A DNA stretch of 64,000 bases from contig OZ026612.1 in assembly GCA_964020975.1 (NCBI GenBank), forward strand, positions 130,497,241-130,561,240, read 5' to 3'. The first letter of the stretch is position 1, and each line of letters starts with the position of its first letter. Source of the DNA: Hermodice carunculata (Eukaryota; Annelida; Polychaeta; Eunicida; Amphinomidae). The notes below the pieces were generated by a model. The model was not told the origin of the DNA and made no database searches. It saw only the letters and a program-made list of their open reading frames with translations. Below are positions 33,535-49,785 of this stretch, piece by piece. Both the position numbers and the translations under genes were made by a program.

Positions 33535-34925
33535 ATACTTTTTTTTTCTTTTTTTGTTTTTTTTTGTTTGTTTTTTTTTTTTTGTTTTTTGTTTTTTTTT
33601 TTTTTTTTGTTTTTTGTTTTTTGTTTTGTTTTGTTTGTTTGTTTGTTTTTTTTGTTTGATTTTTTTCTCAAGTGTTTTGTTGTACGTTTTTCGATTGTGC
33701 TTCGAGTTAGAAATTGATGAGGATCAGGGTGGGTACCTTTCAGTCGTTTATGTAGATCACGACGAAAATTCATTGATTTAAGAATGCCACTTGTCATCCA
33801 AGGCGACATTTTGTTTACACTTATTTAATCGTACAGTTTTGGCTGGGAAGAGGTTTATCTTTACAGTGACATATTATGTTTTCAATCTGGCTATAGTTAT
33901 GATTAGGATCGTGGTGTAACTCGTTGTCAAGAGTGTGCATAATGTCAGGGTTATTTAGTCCATGCGCAAAATGTTCAACAGACACAGGGTCTCTAGTTTC
34001 AATTTGAACATATTTGCAAGGAGCTTGTAGAATTACCTTTTGGTCCAAACATGCGAAATAAGGTAACTGATCAGACAAATTTGTAAAAACAATGCCCCTG
34101 ATAGACAGACCTTGTTACTTCGTGACTGACTACAAAACACACAATAGGTTAAAGTTGCGTTTCCTTCAGACAAATGGGCTGGTAAAGTTATTTTTGGAAA
34201 GAAATTATAATTCATCATTCTATTGAGAAAATATGAGGGTTTTCTTCTCATGTCTGCCTTTAAAAGGTCAATATTAAAATCACACAGAATTAGTTTGTCA
34301 GATCGCTCCTGGGCCAAAGTTGTCAAGACAGGTGACAAGTCACTTATAAAAAATCATTGTCGTCAGTTCTGTCTCGGGGAGGCCTATATATGTAACAAAT
34401 AGTAATTATTGGTCTCAAACTATTTCCAGAAATATCAATAAATTGACCTCCCCACAAGTTATCTGGGGTATAAAAATATCTTACCACACATTGAAAATTT
34501 TGATGCGAGTAGATTATTAGACCGCCATGCCAACTACAGGTGGCACCAAAAGGAATAGGGATGTGACTGTTTGACTGATAAAGACTCCTGTCAGGGTTGA
34601 TACCGTCTAGCCTGAATTCTTGTAAACAGGTGGCACTAAATGCAATGTTTTCAAGCTGCGATTCATCAATAAATGCTTTAAGCTCATCAAATTTTGCATT
34701 CAAACACTGAATTTTTAATACGAATGCAGAATAATTTTGTGAAACGGCTTTAATGTAATCAGTAAGATTGTCAGTGTCGATATAAGGTTAAATCTGAAGC
34801 AATTGAAATGGCACTTTGAAGATTGTCAGGATTGTCGATTTTGTTTTTTAGATTGGTCCTTGTGACACCACCAACGTTTCGAAGAATATTAGTAACTAGA
34901 ATATCTGAGCTCATAAAAATATGAA
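33535..34925 (-). mobile_element. LINE endonuclease fragment with A-rich tail
   Basis: On the minus strand, an AP-type endonuclease of a non-LTR retrotransposon reads from about 34,925 (NILRNVGGVTRTNLKNKIDN). It continues, with a frame change near 34,785, to IQCLNAKFDELKAFIDESQL, CLQEFRLDGINPD, GGLIIYSHQNFQCVVRYFY, ISGNSLRPIITICYIYRPPR (to about 34,344), LILCDFNIDLLK (about 34,270), SYLISHVW and DNPDIMHTLDNELHHDPN-like text (to about 33,830), and MSPWMTSGILKSMNFRRDLH (about 33,809). It breaks off before any RT motif and runs into A with scattered C and G (33,535-33,665; T-rich on plus). The order endonuclease then A-rich tail, without RT, is unusual. It differs from LINE A and LINE B. Confidence 0.8.
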
Positions 34926-35387
34926 ATATATGTTAGAAGGTTACTAAAAAGCTCTACAACAGCGTAATAACCAGCTTCAGTGTGATGCATTCTCTGTAGT
35001 TGATATTTATGTAAAACGTACATGCATTGATTGAGAATAAACCAGTATTGATTCAAAATTAACCAACGGACTATTAGAAAGGTAAAACGTATGGTCGTAC
35101 AAAGTATAGTATGAAAAGCAATCAGAAAAGTTCGAGAACAACGTGTGAATAATCATAAGTTATGACAGGTATGTGGAGAAATTTCCACGCAAATTCGAAA
35201 GTAAAGACAAAATGATCAAAAGCTTGAGTCTGTATACAACTATACGTCCGTACATTTTTCCATAGTAAACATATGGTCGTAAAATATTTAACACGGCGAT
35301 GAATGAGAATGAAAAAAATGTGACCAAATATAAACAAATACATTGTGGAGAGTGATCCACTGTGCAAGTGGGTAGTGGGTAAGTCGG
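34926..35387. other. No gene recognised
   Basis: This is AT-rich sequence between the LINE endonuclease fragment and the triplet repeat. No supported open frame, tandem repeat or match to other families was seen. Confidence 0.4.
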
Positions 35388-35432
35388 TAATAATAATAAT
35401 AATAATAAGAATAAGAATAAGAATAAGAAGAA

Positions 35433-35463
<31 letters not shown>

Positions 35464-35574
35464 AAGAAGAAGAAGAAGAAGAAGAAGAAGAAGAAGAAGA
35501 AGAAGAAGAAGAAGAAGAAGAAGAAGAAGAAGAAGAAGAAGAAGAAGAAGAAGAAGAAGAAGAAGAAGAAGAAG
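35388..35574. repeat. Long (GAA)n triplet array
   Basis: A short (AAT)n and interrupted AATAAG stretch leads into about 46 uninterrupted GAA units (about 35,436-35,574). The long open frames through it (poly-Arg, poly-Ser, poly-Leu) are artefacts of the repeat. A pure purine strand of this length is of the triplex-forming type known from GAA expansions. Confidence 0.95.
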
Positions 35575-36904
35575 ATATGAGAAAAGCAAAAAAAAAATAT
35601 ATAATAAAAAACTGAGTACGTACGATAACATCTGTGTTACTGTCCCAAGGTGTAGGGATCTGATATTGGGTTTTGACGAAAAGGGCATTTGAAAAATTGG
35701 TCATACAATTACCATGGTACGGCTGTTGATTTAACAAATTTGCAAGTTCGATTGATGTAACAAGTACATGTATAGCACTATCAAATTTTTTAGACTTGAT
35801 TTAACAAGAACAAGCATGAATGCAACAAATTTAAGTTGCGTATATGTCATGGTCTTGTAGTATTTTAAATTCTAGCATTAACGGAAACAAGTACGGCCTA
35901 CGATTTATAAAAGTCTGAACAAATACTTAATTTTCCCTTCCCATCTGTGTGGTCTATGGGTGATTAAATGTTAGTTTGTTTTATGAATAGCTTTCAATAT
36001 CAGAACTCCTACCAGGCAGTAACCTCGCAACAATTGCAGGGCAGTAATTTATGTTTCCGTATGCTTCATCATCAGTACACTTGTTTATGAAATCTTTTAT
36101 TTCAGGTCGTATCCATTAAGTAACAATGGCAAATATTTTCCTGTGAAAGACCGCATTTGGCAACAGCAGTACCTTTTTCTTGCCAAACCTATCCTAAACA
36201 TCGTCATATTTGACAGATCAAAGTCACTTTCCACGAAGTGTTTGCTACATGGGTTAGATCAGTTCCTATCCCTTGCTACGTGTCCCTGTTAAGCTTAACT
36301 GCACGGGTCCATCCGTAATTTCAGGTCTTTGGGGGAATGTAAACAAGCTGTAGAACTTGTGTTGCTACAATTAACAGAAACACACCGACCCATCCTGGGA
36401 GGAAACAGGGAAACATGTTTTAAGGTCTTGATGAAGTGTGAATAAAATATATATAAACGAAGTGACACTTCACAGCCATAGTTTGCTAGTATGACCGGAG
36501 TCTTCTCTGTCAGCCAGCCGTGTTGCGTTTGTGACGTAACTACATTTTCGCTCTCTGTGGGTGTCGGAAATAAACGGAAAGCAATTATTGAAGGCGCAAT
36601 GAGTTTTAAAATAAGAATTCAATAAAAGTATTATTTTCACATCCAATTTTTAAAAAGTGCACCGTATCGTGGGAACAACCCATGAGTCACTTGTGTATCC
36701 AGTTTGAACATGGTCGATCAAGAAAACCTTTAATACTGAGGAAAATGTGTGGCGTACGTTTTGTACCAACTCTGTTTTACCGAAACTGCATATTTCTCTT
36801 GGCATTTTAGGTGCAACTTCCCCGAGAAAACCGGCCAGGGTAGACGGACAACCATTGTACCATCTTTTTATGCATCACTGAGCTGTGAGGCCATGTTGTA
36901 GTTT

Positions 36905-36905
<1 letters not shown>
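35575..36905. other. No gene recognised
   Basis: No open frame of note and no repeat was recognised. A short, slightly GC-richer stretch near 36,490-36,590 contains GTGACGTAAC (CRE-like), but nothing downstream suggests a gene, so no promoter is called. Confidence 0.4.

Positions 36906-36991
<86 letters not shown>
36906..36991. repeat. (AT)n microsatellite, about 43 units
   Basis: This is a near-pure AT dinucleotide array. A second one of similar length lies 408 bp downstream at 37,400-37,496. Confidence 0.95.
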
Positions 36992-42072
<5,081 letters not shown>

Positions 42073-42078
42073 TTTATT
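42073..42078 (-). promoter_or_regulatory. Possible polyadenylation signal
   Basis: AATAAA on the minus strand lies about 260 bases after the stop codon of the sulfotransferase-like gene, a reasonable 3' UTR length. The hexamer is common in AT-rich DNA, so this is only plausible. Confidence 0.35.
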
Positions 42079-42335
42079 GGATAACACAATTCTGCTAGAC
42101 TAGGCGAAAATCTCTAAAAGCGATAAAATGTTTTCAAATATATTCTACATGAGTTTAGCTATATCGCATTGACATAAAAGCAATGTAGTGAAGAACACAA
42201 TGCAAATCGTATGTTAATCACATTTTTCATGAACCACTCTAATGTATATATCAATTTGAGTTTACTGCATCTGGACATTAATGACATCTCTCTAGTTTGG
42301 TTTGTCACTGATGTACGTGTGTACCCTGAACAGTC

Positions 42336-43637
42336 TTATGTTGTTATACCCATAGTTCCATCAAGAATACAAGTTTCACGCAGTCTAGGCAACCCAAATC
42401 GGTCCATTATTGCATCAACTTCTGGGATGATTTCATCTGTTAAAGGTATACATTTACGATGTTTCAATGACTCAGCACTGAAGATTTGCCCTTTATGTGA
42501 GTCAGTTTTCAACACCTCCTCCGCAGCTGAGTTCAGCCTTAAATCATGTGGCAATTTACAATGAGCCATGATAGCATCCCATCCCTTGTTTATATCTGCA
42601 ATAAATACTTCAAGTTTAATTCCAGCAATATTGACGCCAGATTTTCGAAGGTTTAGGTACTCTGTGCTGCAAAGTGCCCAGGAAATGCACCAGACACCAA
42701 GAGAAGACAACTGCTTAACATATTCTTCTTGCCTACACCAACCGTAAGGTCCTTCTGTCGCCAACAAAAAATAGTTGCCGATGTTAAGCCTCCACATGTT
42801 TTGCACAAAACGCCACATTACTGGTAAAGTGCTGAGCTTTGTGGCCCAGCGAAAACAGGCGACTGAGGCAATGGCTCTTTCCAATGACTGGACATTCCTG
42901 AGAGTTTCACGATACATATATAAATGATGGACACTTGGTAAAGTCTGAACGATATGTCGGACCTGTTCTATGCATAAAAATTTTGGCTTGATGAAAAATA
43001 GTTTTGCTTCTTTTGAACGTGGCTTACAAAGGATCCGAATGCAGCTTTTCAAAATATTCCCGAGGTCTTCGTCTGAATACACTTTCATTACCCTCATTGC
43101 AGTAGCAGAGGCGAAGCAATCCGGTTCTCCGAGGCATACCGCTCCAGGTATTGTTTGAGCTATCTTAACCAATAGGTTACCACCACAACGTGCTGTGTTA
43201 GACACAATAATGACAGGTGCTCCTGGATCACTAATCTCATTGGCCAGTTGGTTGAATGTTGCCAAAGGCATCGTGATTACACGATAGGCACGTTCATATT
43301 GGGCATCGGACAAGTAACAGTTCACACTACAATCAAGGATGTTACAAGTCTCTGGAGTTTCCACAAACACAGCTTCACTTGGCGTCAAGCAATAGAGTGT
43401 GACATTATCTTTGAGAACATACTTCGGATGGGTAAATGAATCGTATGACAGAAGAAAGTCTGTTTCCGCTGCAGGTTGTACTGCTGCCAACTTAGACCGC
43501 ATCCATATCTTATGGAGATGAGCCGACTCCTCATACGTATCACTAAATGCTTTCTCTGCTCGTCCTGCTGCCTTGAGGCAAAATCTTATAATTTCCTTTA
43601 TAATACAAAGGAAGCATGACATGAAGTCGGCCAGCAT
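42336..43637 (-). CDS. Sulfotransferase-like P-loop protein
   Basis: An uninterrupted 433-codon frame, by far the longest non-transposon frame in the window. The ATG is the first after an in-frame TAA located nine bases upstream, so the start is well supported. The motif PVIIVSNTARCGGNLL (residues 141-156) fits the 5'-phosphosulfate-binding loop of the sulfotransferase fold, with TARCGGNLL in place of the common T.RSGTT.L. It is followed by the EPD segment (about 171-173). LYMYRETLRNVQSLERA (239-255) fits the 3'-phosphate-binding motif with its Arg and Ser. Sulfotransferases of this fold transfer sulfate from PAPS; the acceptor here is unknown. Residues 1-25 are hydrophobic or amphipathic and could act as a membrane anchor, but this is weak. 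The coding region is intronless, although a CAG acceptor-like site lies just upstream. A decayed paralogue lies at 58.9-60.1 kb on the same strand. The sulfotransferase call rests on motifs only. Confidence 0.75.
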   Translation of the reverse strand: MLADFMSCFLCIIKEIIRFCLKAAGRAEKAFSDTYEESAHLHKIWMRSKLAAVQPAAETDFLLSYDSFTHPKYVLKDNVTLYCLTPSEAVFVETPETCNILDCSVNCYLSDAQYERAYRVITMPLATFNQLANEISDPGAPVIIVSNTARCGGNLLVKIAQTIPGAVCLGEPDCFASATAMRVMKVYSDEDLGNILKSCIRILCKPRSKEAKLFFIKPKFLCIEQVRHIVQTLPSVHHLYMYRETLRNVQSLERAIASVACFRWATKLSTLPVMWRFVQNMWRLNIGNYFLLATEGPYGWCRQEEYVKQLSSLGVWCISWALCSTEYLNLRKSGVNIAGIKLEVFIADINKGWDAIMAHCKLPHDLRLNSAAEEVLKTDSHKGQIFSAESLKHRKCIPLTDEIIPEVDAIMDRFGLPRLRETCILDGTMGITT

Positions 43638-43673
43638 TGTGGTTTAGTGTCGTTTCAAACGCAGATCTTTCAC

Positions 43674-43696
43674 TCTGCAGATATAAAAATGAAAAG
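43674..43696 (-). promoter_or_regulatory. Possible 3' splice acceptor (or TATA-like box) upstream of the gene
   Basis: On the minus strand, TTTTCATTTTTATATCTGCAG precedes the gene by about 38 bases. A pyrimidine-rich tract ending in CAG is a good acceptor site, suggesting a spliced 5' noncoding exon further upstream. The same bases include TTTATAT, which could instead be read as a TATA box. Sequence alone does not decide between the two. Confidence 0.35.
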
Positions 43697-46600
43697 GTCT
43701 TTGTTTTAACACGTATGGTTAACACATTTTGTCAAAAAGGCAATGATGGAAATAGTGGAATTCTGTATAATTCTATCTCGCATTATACTGAAGTGAAAAA
43801 CATACAATCTTATTGATTTTAAAGGTTAAGGTGCTGATGCATAAATCTCCCATCTCGCTATTGTTCATACTTCGGACTCTAATGGTGTTTCGAACAACCA
43901 ACATGTCAATTCAAACATGAAGCATCGGTTTACGAAGAAATGCTTAATTCTGCCTGCCAAATCATGCATTTTACACTGAGAGAATGTAAAAGGCAGCTAT
44001 GAAACCTCATTTAGACTGTACAGTCAGTGTTTCCTGTCTAGAATTTGGTGATAACCCGTATTAAATTGTTCATAATCAAAGTGATTCGCGACTTTATAAG
44101 AACATGGTATTAAATGTAAATTTGGATTACATCGTTCCCGTTTTTAAGTGCCGATTTAAGTATCCTGCCTATTCGTCCGTGTACTTATGCAGGTACACAT
44201 GAACACTGTTTCTAATTCGAGGATGGAAACATCTTAGTACCATTACTGCAATAATACAACTTTACATTTCATTAGAATCGAATAAGGATAACTGGGACCT
44301 TCACTGCATATTTTGATTTTTTTAATTATGTTAAAGTTTTGACACATATGTCACCCAAATGCCATGTTCACCAACGAATATTGTTTTGTTTGTCGGTTGC
44401 TAAATGGAAGAATATATAAAATTTTAAGACACAATGTAATTTACAAAAGGCTATCAGAGCTAGGGAGCATGCCTCCATTTTATGTATATTTTCAACTAAA
44501 AAAAACTATATATTATGATGCAGCTTTCAAATTAAAACATTAATTATTGGCTTGTAGAAAATCGAGTGATCTTCAATGACAAACATAGATAGTTTATACA
44601 CACAAAACATCACAGTTATACCGGTAGTTTACGATAAATAAATTAGTATTATAAATTTACTACATTTGCAGTTTGCCTGTTACCGTAAGCATCACGTCAA
44701 GTTCCATTCTTCTGTGACTTAAGGCAATGTCCAACCGATTTTGTTTAAGTTTGCTCATATAGAGATTTGGGGACATTTTGGGAAGCATATTTGTTATCGA
44801 TCACATATATAAATTTAATAGTTATAGACCAATACAATCTGAAGAAGTTAACAAATTATTTCAATTGAACATTTAGAAAATCCTCCTTGACATGTCCACT
44901 GGGAACACTGTTTGGGCCAAAATCATTATAACGATACATCTAGTCATCCCAACTTTTCATTTATTTGTGAGGAGAAAAAATATTTTGGTCCCACCCTTGC
45001 TTTTTACATAATGATTTTATCTCATCATGACGAGAATTAATTCGTCATTCGCAGTTTTCATACTTTTTTAATAGACCACAAGTCACGTTATTTCTGATTA
45101 GTCTCCCGCAATAGGTTAACAAAGCCATTTCAAGGCGTTGTCTTTGAAGTTTCTTCAAAGGCCAGACCTTGCACTGCCTGTGGTGGCCCATTGCAGAAGA
45201 ACTAATCGTTATGCATAGAATCGCTGATAGGCTTTTATAGTATTTAGTCTACAGATTAAAATACCATAAAATCATAATATTGTCCAAGCCGTATCCTAGA
45301 AAGAACCATAAATGTACATTTGGAGGTCCCTTCCATTATTTCTGATGTTTATTCAATCATTATGCACATAGCGTGACTTAAATAGCTGAGATGAGCCCTC
45401 TGCTTATCATCTAGCAAATGTGAATATCACTTTGTCATTAATCAGGACAGTAAAAATCATTTTGGGGAGTGTTTGAAAGCCATTATTTTTCAAAGAGCGT
45501 TCAGTCCGGCAATGGTGATGCAAAAAAATTGTCAAAACATAGCATACACAGACAAGCACCAGAGCAGCGAAAATAGTTCTCAACTTTATTCAAAGTTTAT
45601 GTTCTTCTGCTTCGTACCTATAATGTATAAATCAAACGTTCATATTTTCAACATTTAATGATTAACAAGACAGTTGACAGGTGGCATGCAGTTTTATGAA
45701 GTCAGGGCTGCAAGCTACTACAGCAGAAGAAAAAATAAGAGAAATGAAAGGTAAGCTCACATGAGCCTTTGCGCTGCAAATAGCAAATTCCGCAAACCGA
45801 CATGGGCGTCACCCATGGACCGTTTGGGCCACGTGGTTGGTTTACCCGTGAAAATCCTGTAAAATTCGCTTTAATGAAGGTATGTAAAACGAACATCCCC
45901 GCTTCACAATAGTCTTGTGGATATTTGACAACATTGAGCGTTTATATTTGGTTTTAGTCAACCCATTTTGACACCGGAAGTTGCGGGGTCGTTCTTGAGA
46001 TGACAGAGGTATGCAAACTTCCTAGCATAATCCGCAAATTTGTATGAGCGAGCAAATAGATTTCTGGACTGTGTACCTGTAAATAACGCGTCCTATGGCC
46101 CTCTGAAAATAAAGTTGGTTTTGAAAGTGAGCGTTCGAACTTCGAGGAATAACTGTAAATAAGAAAACAGTGTTTAGCTTATAAAGCCGTGGCCATGGCG
46201 ATGTAAAAGCAGTATCAGGTCCTGAAACTGTTGCGCAATATGACGAGGCCATTGCGGTTGTGCACACATAAACTCAACTTTGTCTTCGCATTCACTTTAA
46301 GCCAAACCATTTGTAAATAATTGTATTTGAAGCACATGGAAAGTTTGACTCAGCGGCGGATAGTTCACAATGAGCGTTGTGAAAATGTACATTTTTGTGC
46401 CACATTCGAACTTGGAGCTTTTAAAAATGTTTCTTTATCTTTTACTCTACTAACTGCTGCTTTGAATTTATATTTATGCTAATTTGCCCATCTTAATCGG
46501 CATTATTTTGATCCAGTAAAGAACAAAAAAACTTTCGCATCAAATTCTGTTTAACAGTTATCATGTTGCAAGATTTTTTTCTTAAACAACACGTTTTGAA

Positions 46601-46844
46601 ATAGGCATAATTGGTGATAGCTGTGGCGGCCATCTTGAATTGTGAAGTTGCCATAAGGGTGGACTTGGTGAACGTTATGGGAGGGGTATGAATACATGTT
46701 TCTCCACCCCTCCTGAAAAATTCAGCTTTCTATTAATTTTTCCATTCTTTTCCCATTCATTCTCTAATGCCCCTGTAACATATAATGAGCTCAGAGATCA
46801 GTAAAGTGGATAATCATAAGGCTACATCCATCGTCAGGAACAAA
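43697..46844. other. No gene recognised
   Basis: This is the AT-rich region upstream of the sulfotransferase-like gene. Open frames are short and unrecognised; the largest, 81 codons on the minus strand at 46,022-46,267, shows no motif. A small perfect stem, CTTTGAAG-TTT-CTTCAAAG, lies near 45,145. A 5' noncoding exon and promoter of the gene could lie here, but I cannot place them. Confidence 0.4.
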
Positions 46845-46941
46845 AACAACAACAACAACAAAAACAAAAAACAAAAAAAAAAACAAAAAAAAAAAACAAA
46901 AAAAAACAAAGAGACAATCACCCCCCCCCCCCAAAAAAAAA
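46845..46941. repeat. A-rich tract ending in a C12A9 junction
   Basis: (AAC)n passes into A with scattered C, then a C12 run (46,921-46,932) followed by A9. It has the same general form as the tract at 2,508. Confidence 0.9.
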
Positions 46942-47620
46942 TAACGATGACACTTGATGCCGTTGGAAAAAATCATAATAAAACACCATTTATGAAGCGA
47001 GCAAGCGCTAAACCTGGAATTTAAGAAAACAGATTCCTTGTCCAAAGACCAGTCACAATTTATCAGAGTATATTGTAAGAAATCGGAAAGGTTTGATCAA
47101 CCAGGAGATCTTTATAAAACAGTGATAGTAAGTAGGTAAGTCATACGTTTATTGACCAAAACAGGAGTCAGTATAAGGGTGAGCGAAACATTGATAAGAA
47201 TAAGCACTGTTTACGGTGCCCTTGTCTGGCTCACTCATGGTGTGCCGTGGCTATCTGATACACAAGGAGTCCGGTAACATGGGGTGACTTACTCGTGGAA
47301 CTTGCAAACACTTCAACCCAAAAGTGCCATGCTAACGGCTGCCCTTTAATGATGGCCTGGCCTGACTTGACATGCGAACCTAAATTTAAACTCCTTGAGG
47401 TCATCAGCGGATTGACTTTTGGGACTATCGTGAAAACACAGATAAGTCTTCGCCTGAGGCAGTTTGAGTTGTTAGTGCCTGGCGTGGATCGATTTGGGGG
47501 GGGGCATCTTCTGCGCCGGCAATCCCCCCCCCCCCCCATTCAAATAAATAAATAAATTAATTAATTAATTAATTAATAAAAAAGACAAGACAAGAAAAAA
47601 AGCGAAAAAAAACAACGGTG
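46942..47620. other. No gene recognised; C-run and (AATA/ATTA) tract
   Basis: Short unrecognised open frames lie on both strands at 47,231-47,555. A C-run of about 13 lies near 47,525, followed by AAATA and ATTA tetranucleotides (about 47,543-47,577) and an A-rich stretch leading into the first tandem GGTCA repeat. Confidence 0.4.
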
Positions 47621-48707
47621 AACAAAAAAAAAGAAGATTTGCTTCACAGCAAATCTATCTGCATGCTTTATCATTAAGCTGATAGCTAGATGAAAATTTC
47701 AAAGTCTAAATGACCTTGACCTTTGACATTTAGAGGTCATATGTAAAATAAAATAAATATGATTTGTTACAATACCAATAAATTCAGCCAAACATGAACC
47801 AAATCAGATAAAAGTTGACTAAGTCACGGCTAGATGAAACTTTCAAAGGTCCAAAAGACATTGACCTTTGACATTGAGAGGTTAAATGTTATCATAAAAA
47901 CATGCGGTGCTGTAATACCTACAAGTTGAGTCCAAAATGATTAAAATTGGATGAAAATTGAGCAAGTTATAACTGGAAAAATTTTAAAAGGTAAAAATGG
48001 CTCTGACCTTTGACCTTTGAAGGTAATATGTAAATAACCAAAATGTGCAGTGGTACAATAGCTACGATTTTGATTCCAACATGACCAAGATTGGATAGAA
48101 ATTGACCAAGGTATGCCTAGAAGAAAATTTCAAAGGTCCAAATGACCTTGATTGACCTTGAAGGTCACATGTAAATTACAAAAAGTGTGTAGTGGTACAA
48201 TAGCTAAAACTTGAGTCCAACATGATCGAAATTGGATAAATATTAACCGAGTCATGCCCAGATGAGGACTTCAAAGGTCCAAATAACCTTGATGTTTGAA
48301 CTTTAAAGGTCACTTGTAAATCACAAAAATGTGTAGTGTTACAAAAGCTACAATTTGAGCCAAACAAAATCAAACTTCGATGAAAATTGACAAAATTATG
48401 CCTACATGAAAATTTCAAAGGTCCAAATGACCTTGAACTTTGACCTTTAGAGGTCACATGTGAATTCCAAAAATGTGCTGTATTACAAACATATTGTGGT
48501 TTAGTTTGGATTAGGTTCCTGTACCTAAAGTAGTTTTGGAGATATTCAAAATTTAAATTTTCATATGACCTTAATTTGCATAATTTTCAAAATCGTTGAA
48601 CCTCTTTACAAAAACTCAAGACTCCATGTATGGAGGGATAATCATGCCAAGTTTGGAGTTCCTACGTATAACAGTTTTCAAATGAAATATCAGACAAATT
48701 TGCCAGT

Positions 48708-48756
<49 letters not shown>

Positions 48757-48780
48757 AGGAAGGAAAGAAAGAAAGAAAAA
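47621..48780 (+). repeat. GGTCA repeat family, copy 2
   Basis: The copy starts with AAGAAGATTTGCTTCACAGC (a hairpin head) and CTATCTGCATGC. Its internal units of about 120-140 bp each contain an AAATGACCTTGACCTTTGA-type core, a GAGTCCAACATGAT-type core and AGTGGTACAATAGCTA-type words. It ends with ATGCCAAGTTTGGAGTTCCT, CAGACAAATTTGCC and a long (GAAA)n array (48,709-48,780). The next copy follows at once. Confidence 0.85.
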
Positions 48781-49785
48781 GCAGATTTGTTTCATAGCAA
48801 ATCTGTCTGTTTGCCTTCAAAAATTATTATTAAATATTAATTGTTACAACTTTTGTCCTGTGGTACTTCACATGCGTTTAAGCTGATGGTTGGATGAAAA
48901 TTCAAAAGTTCAAATGACCTTGACCTTTGACATTAAGAAGTCAAATGTAAATTACATAAACCATAGTGTGTCAATACCCACAATTTAAGCCCAACATGAA
49001 GCAGATCAAATAAAAGTTGACCAAGTACGGGTAGATGAAAATTCAAAGGTCCAAAAGACCTTGACCTTTGACCTTTAGGGGTCACATGTTATGCAAAAAA
49101 TGCAGCGTTGTAATACCTAAGCTGAGTCAAACATGATTAAAATTGGATGAAAATTGACCAAGTTATGGCTGGAAGAATCTTTCAAAGGTCCAAATGATCT
49201 TGACCTTTGATTTTTGGAGGTTACATGTAAATAACCAAAATGAGCAGTGCTACAATAGCTACAATTTGAGCCCAACATTATAATAATTGACCGGGTTGTG
49301 GCTAGATGAAAATTTAAAGGTCCAAATGACTTGACTTTTGACTTTCAGAGGTTACATGTAAATTACAATAAATATTCAGTCTTGCAATACCTACCATTTG
49401 AGTCCAACGCGGTTAAAATTGGATACAAATTTACAGAGTTGTTGCTGGATGAAAATTTCAAAGGTACAAATGACCTTGATCTTGACCTTTACAGGTCACA
49501 GGTGAATTACAAAGATGTGCAATGTTACAAACATATTAACTGAGCTTGGCTTGGTTTCCTGTACCTACTATAGTTTTGGTTATATTCAAGCTTTAAATTT
49601 TCGAAAGACCCTAATTTGCATAATTTTCGAAACCGTTGAACCTTTTTACAAAAACTCAAGACTTCATGTATGGAGGTATAACCATGCCAAGTTTGGAGTT
49701 TCTACGTATAATAGTTATCAAATGAAATGTCGGATAAATTTGCCTGTAACAAATGAGAAAAGAAAGAAAGACAGAAACAAGAAAA
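48781..49785 (+). repeat. GGTCA repeat family, copy 3
   Basis: It begins AGCAGATTTGTTTCATAGCA immediately after the GAAA array of copy 2 and has the same internal layout and the same tail (ATGCCAAGTTTGGAGTTTCT, CGGATAAATTTGCC, GAAA words). The period to copy 2 is about 1.15 kb. Confidence 0.85.

Noticed and set aside
33477-33809. Lysine-rich 110-codon frame on the minus strand
   Set aside because: Its first part is the LINE endonuclease remnant and the rest is the A-rich tail; it is not a separate gene.
35122-35737. Long open frames of poly-Arg, poly-Leu or poly-Ser
   Set aside because: They are translations of the GAA array in different frames and strands, not genes.
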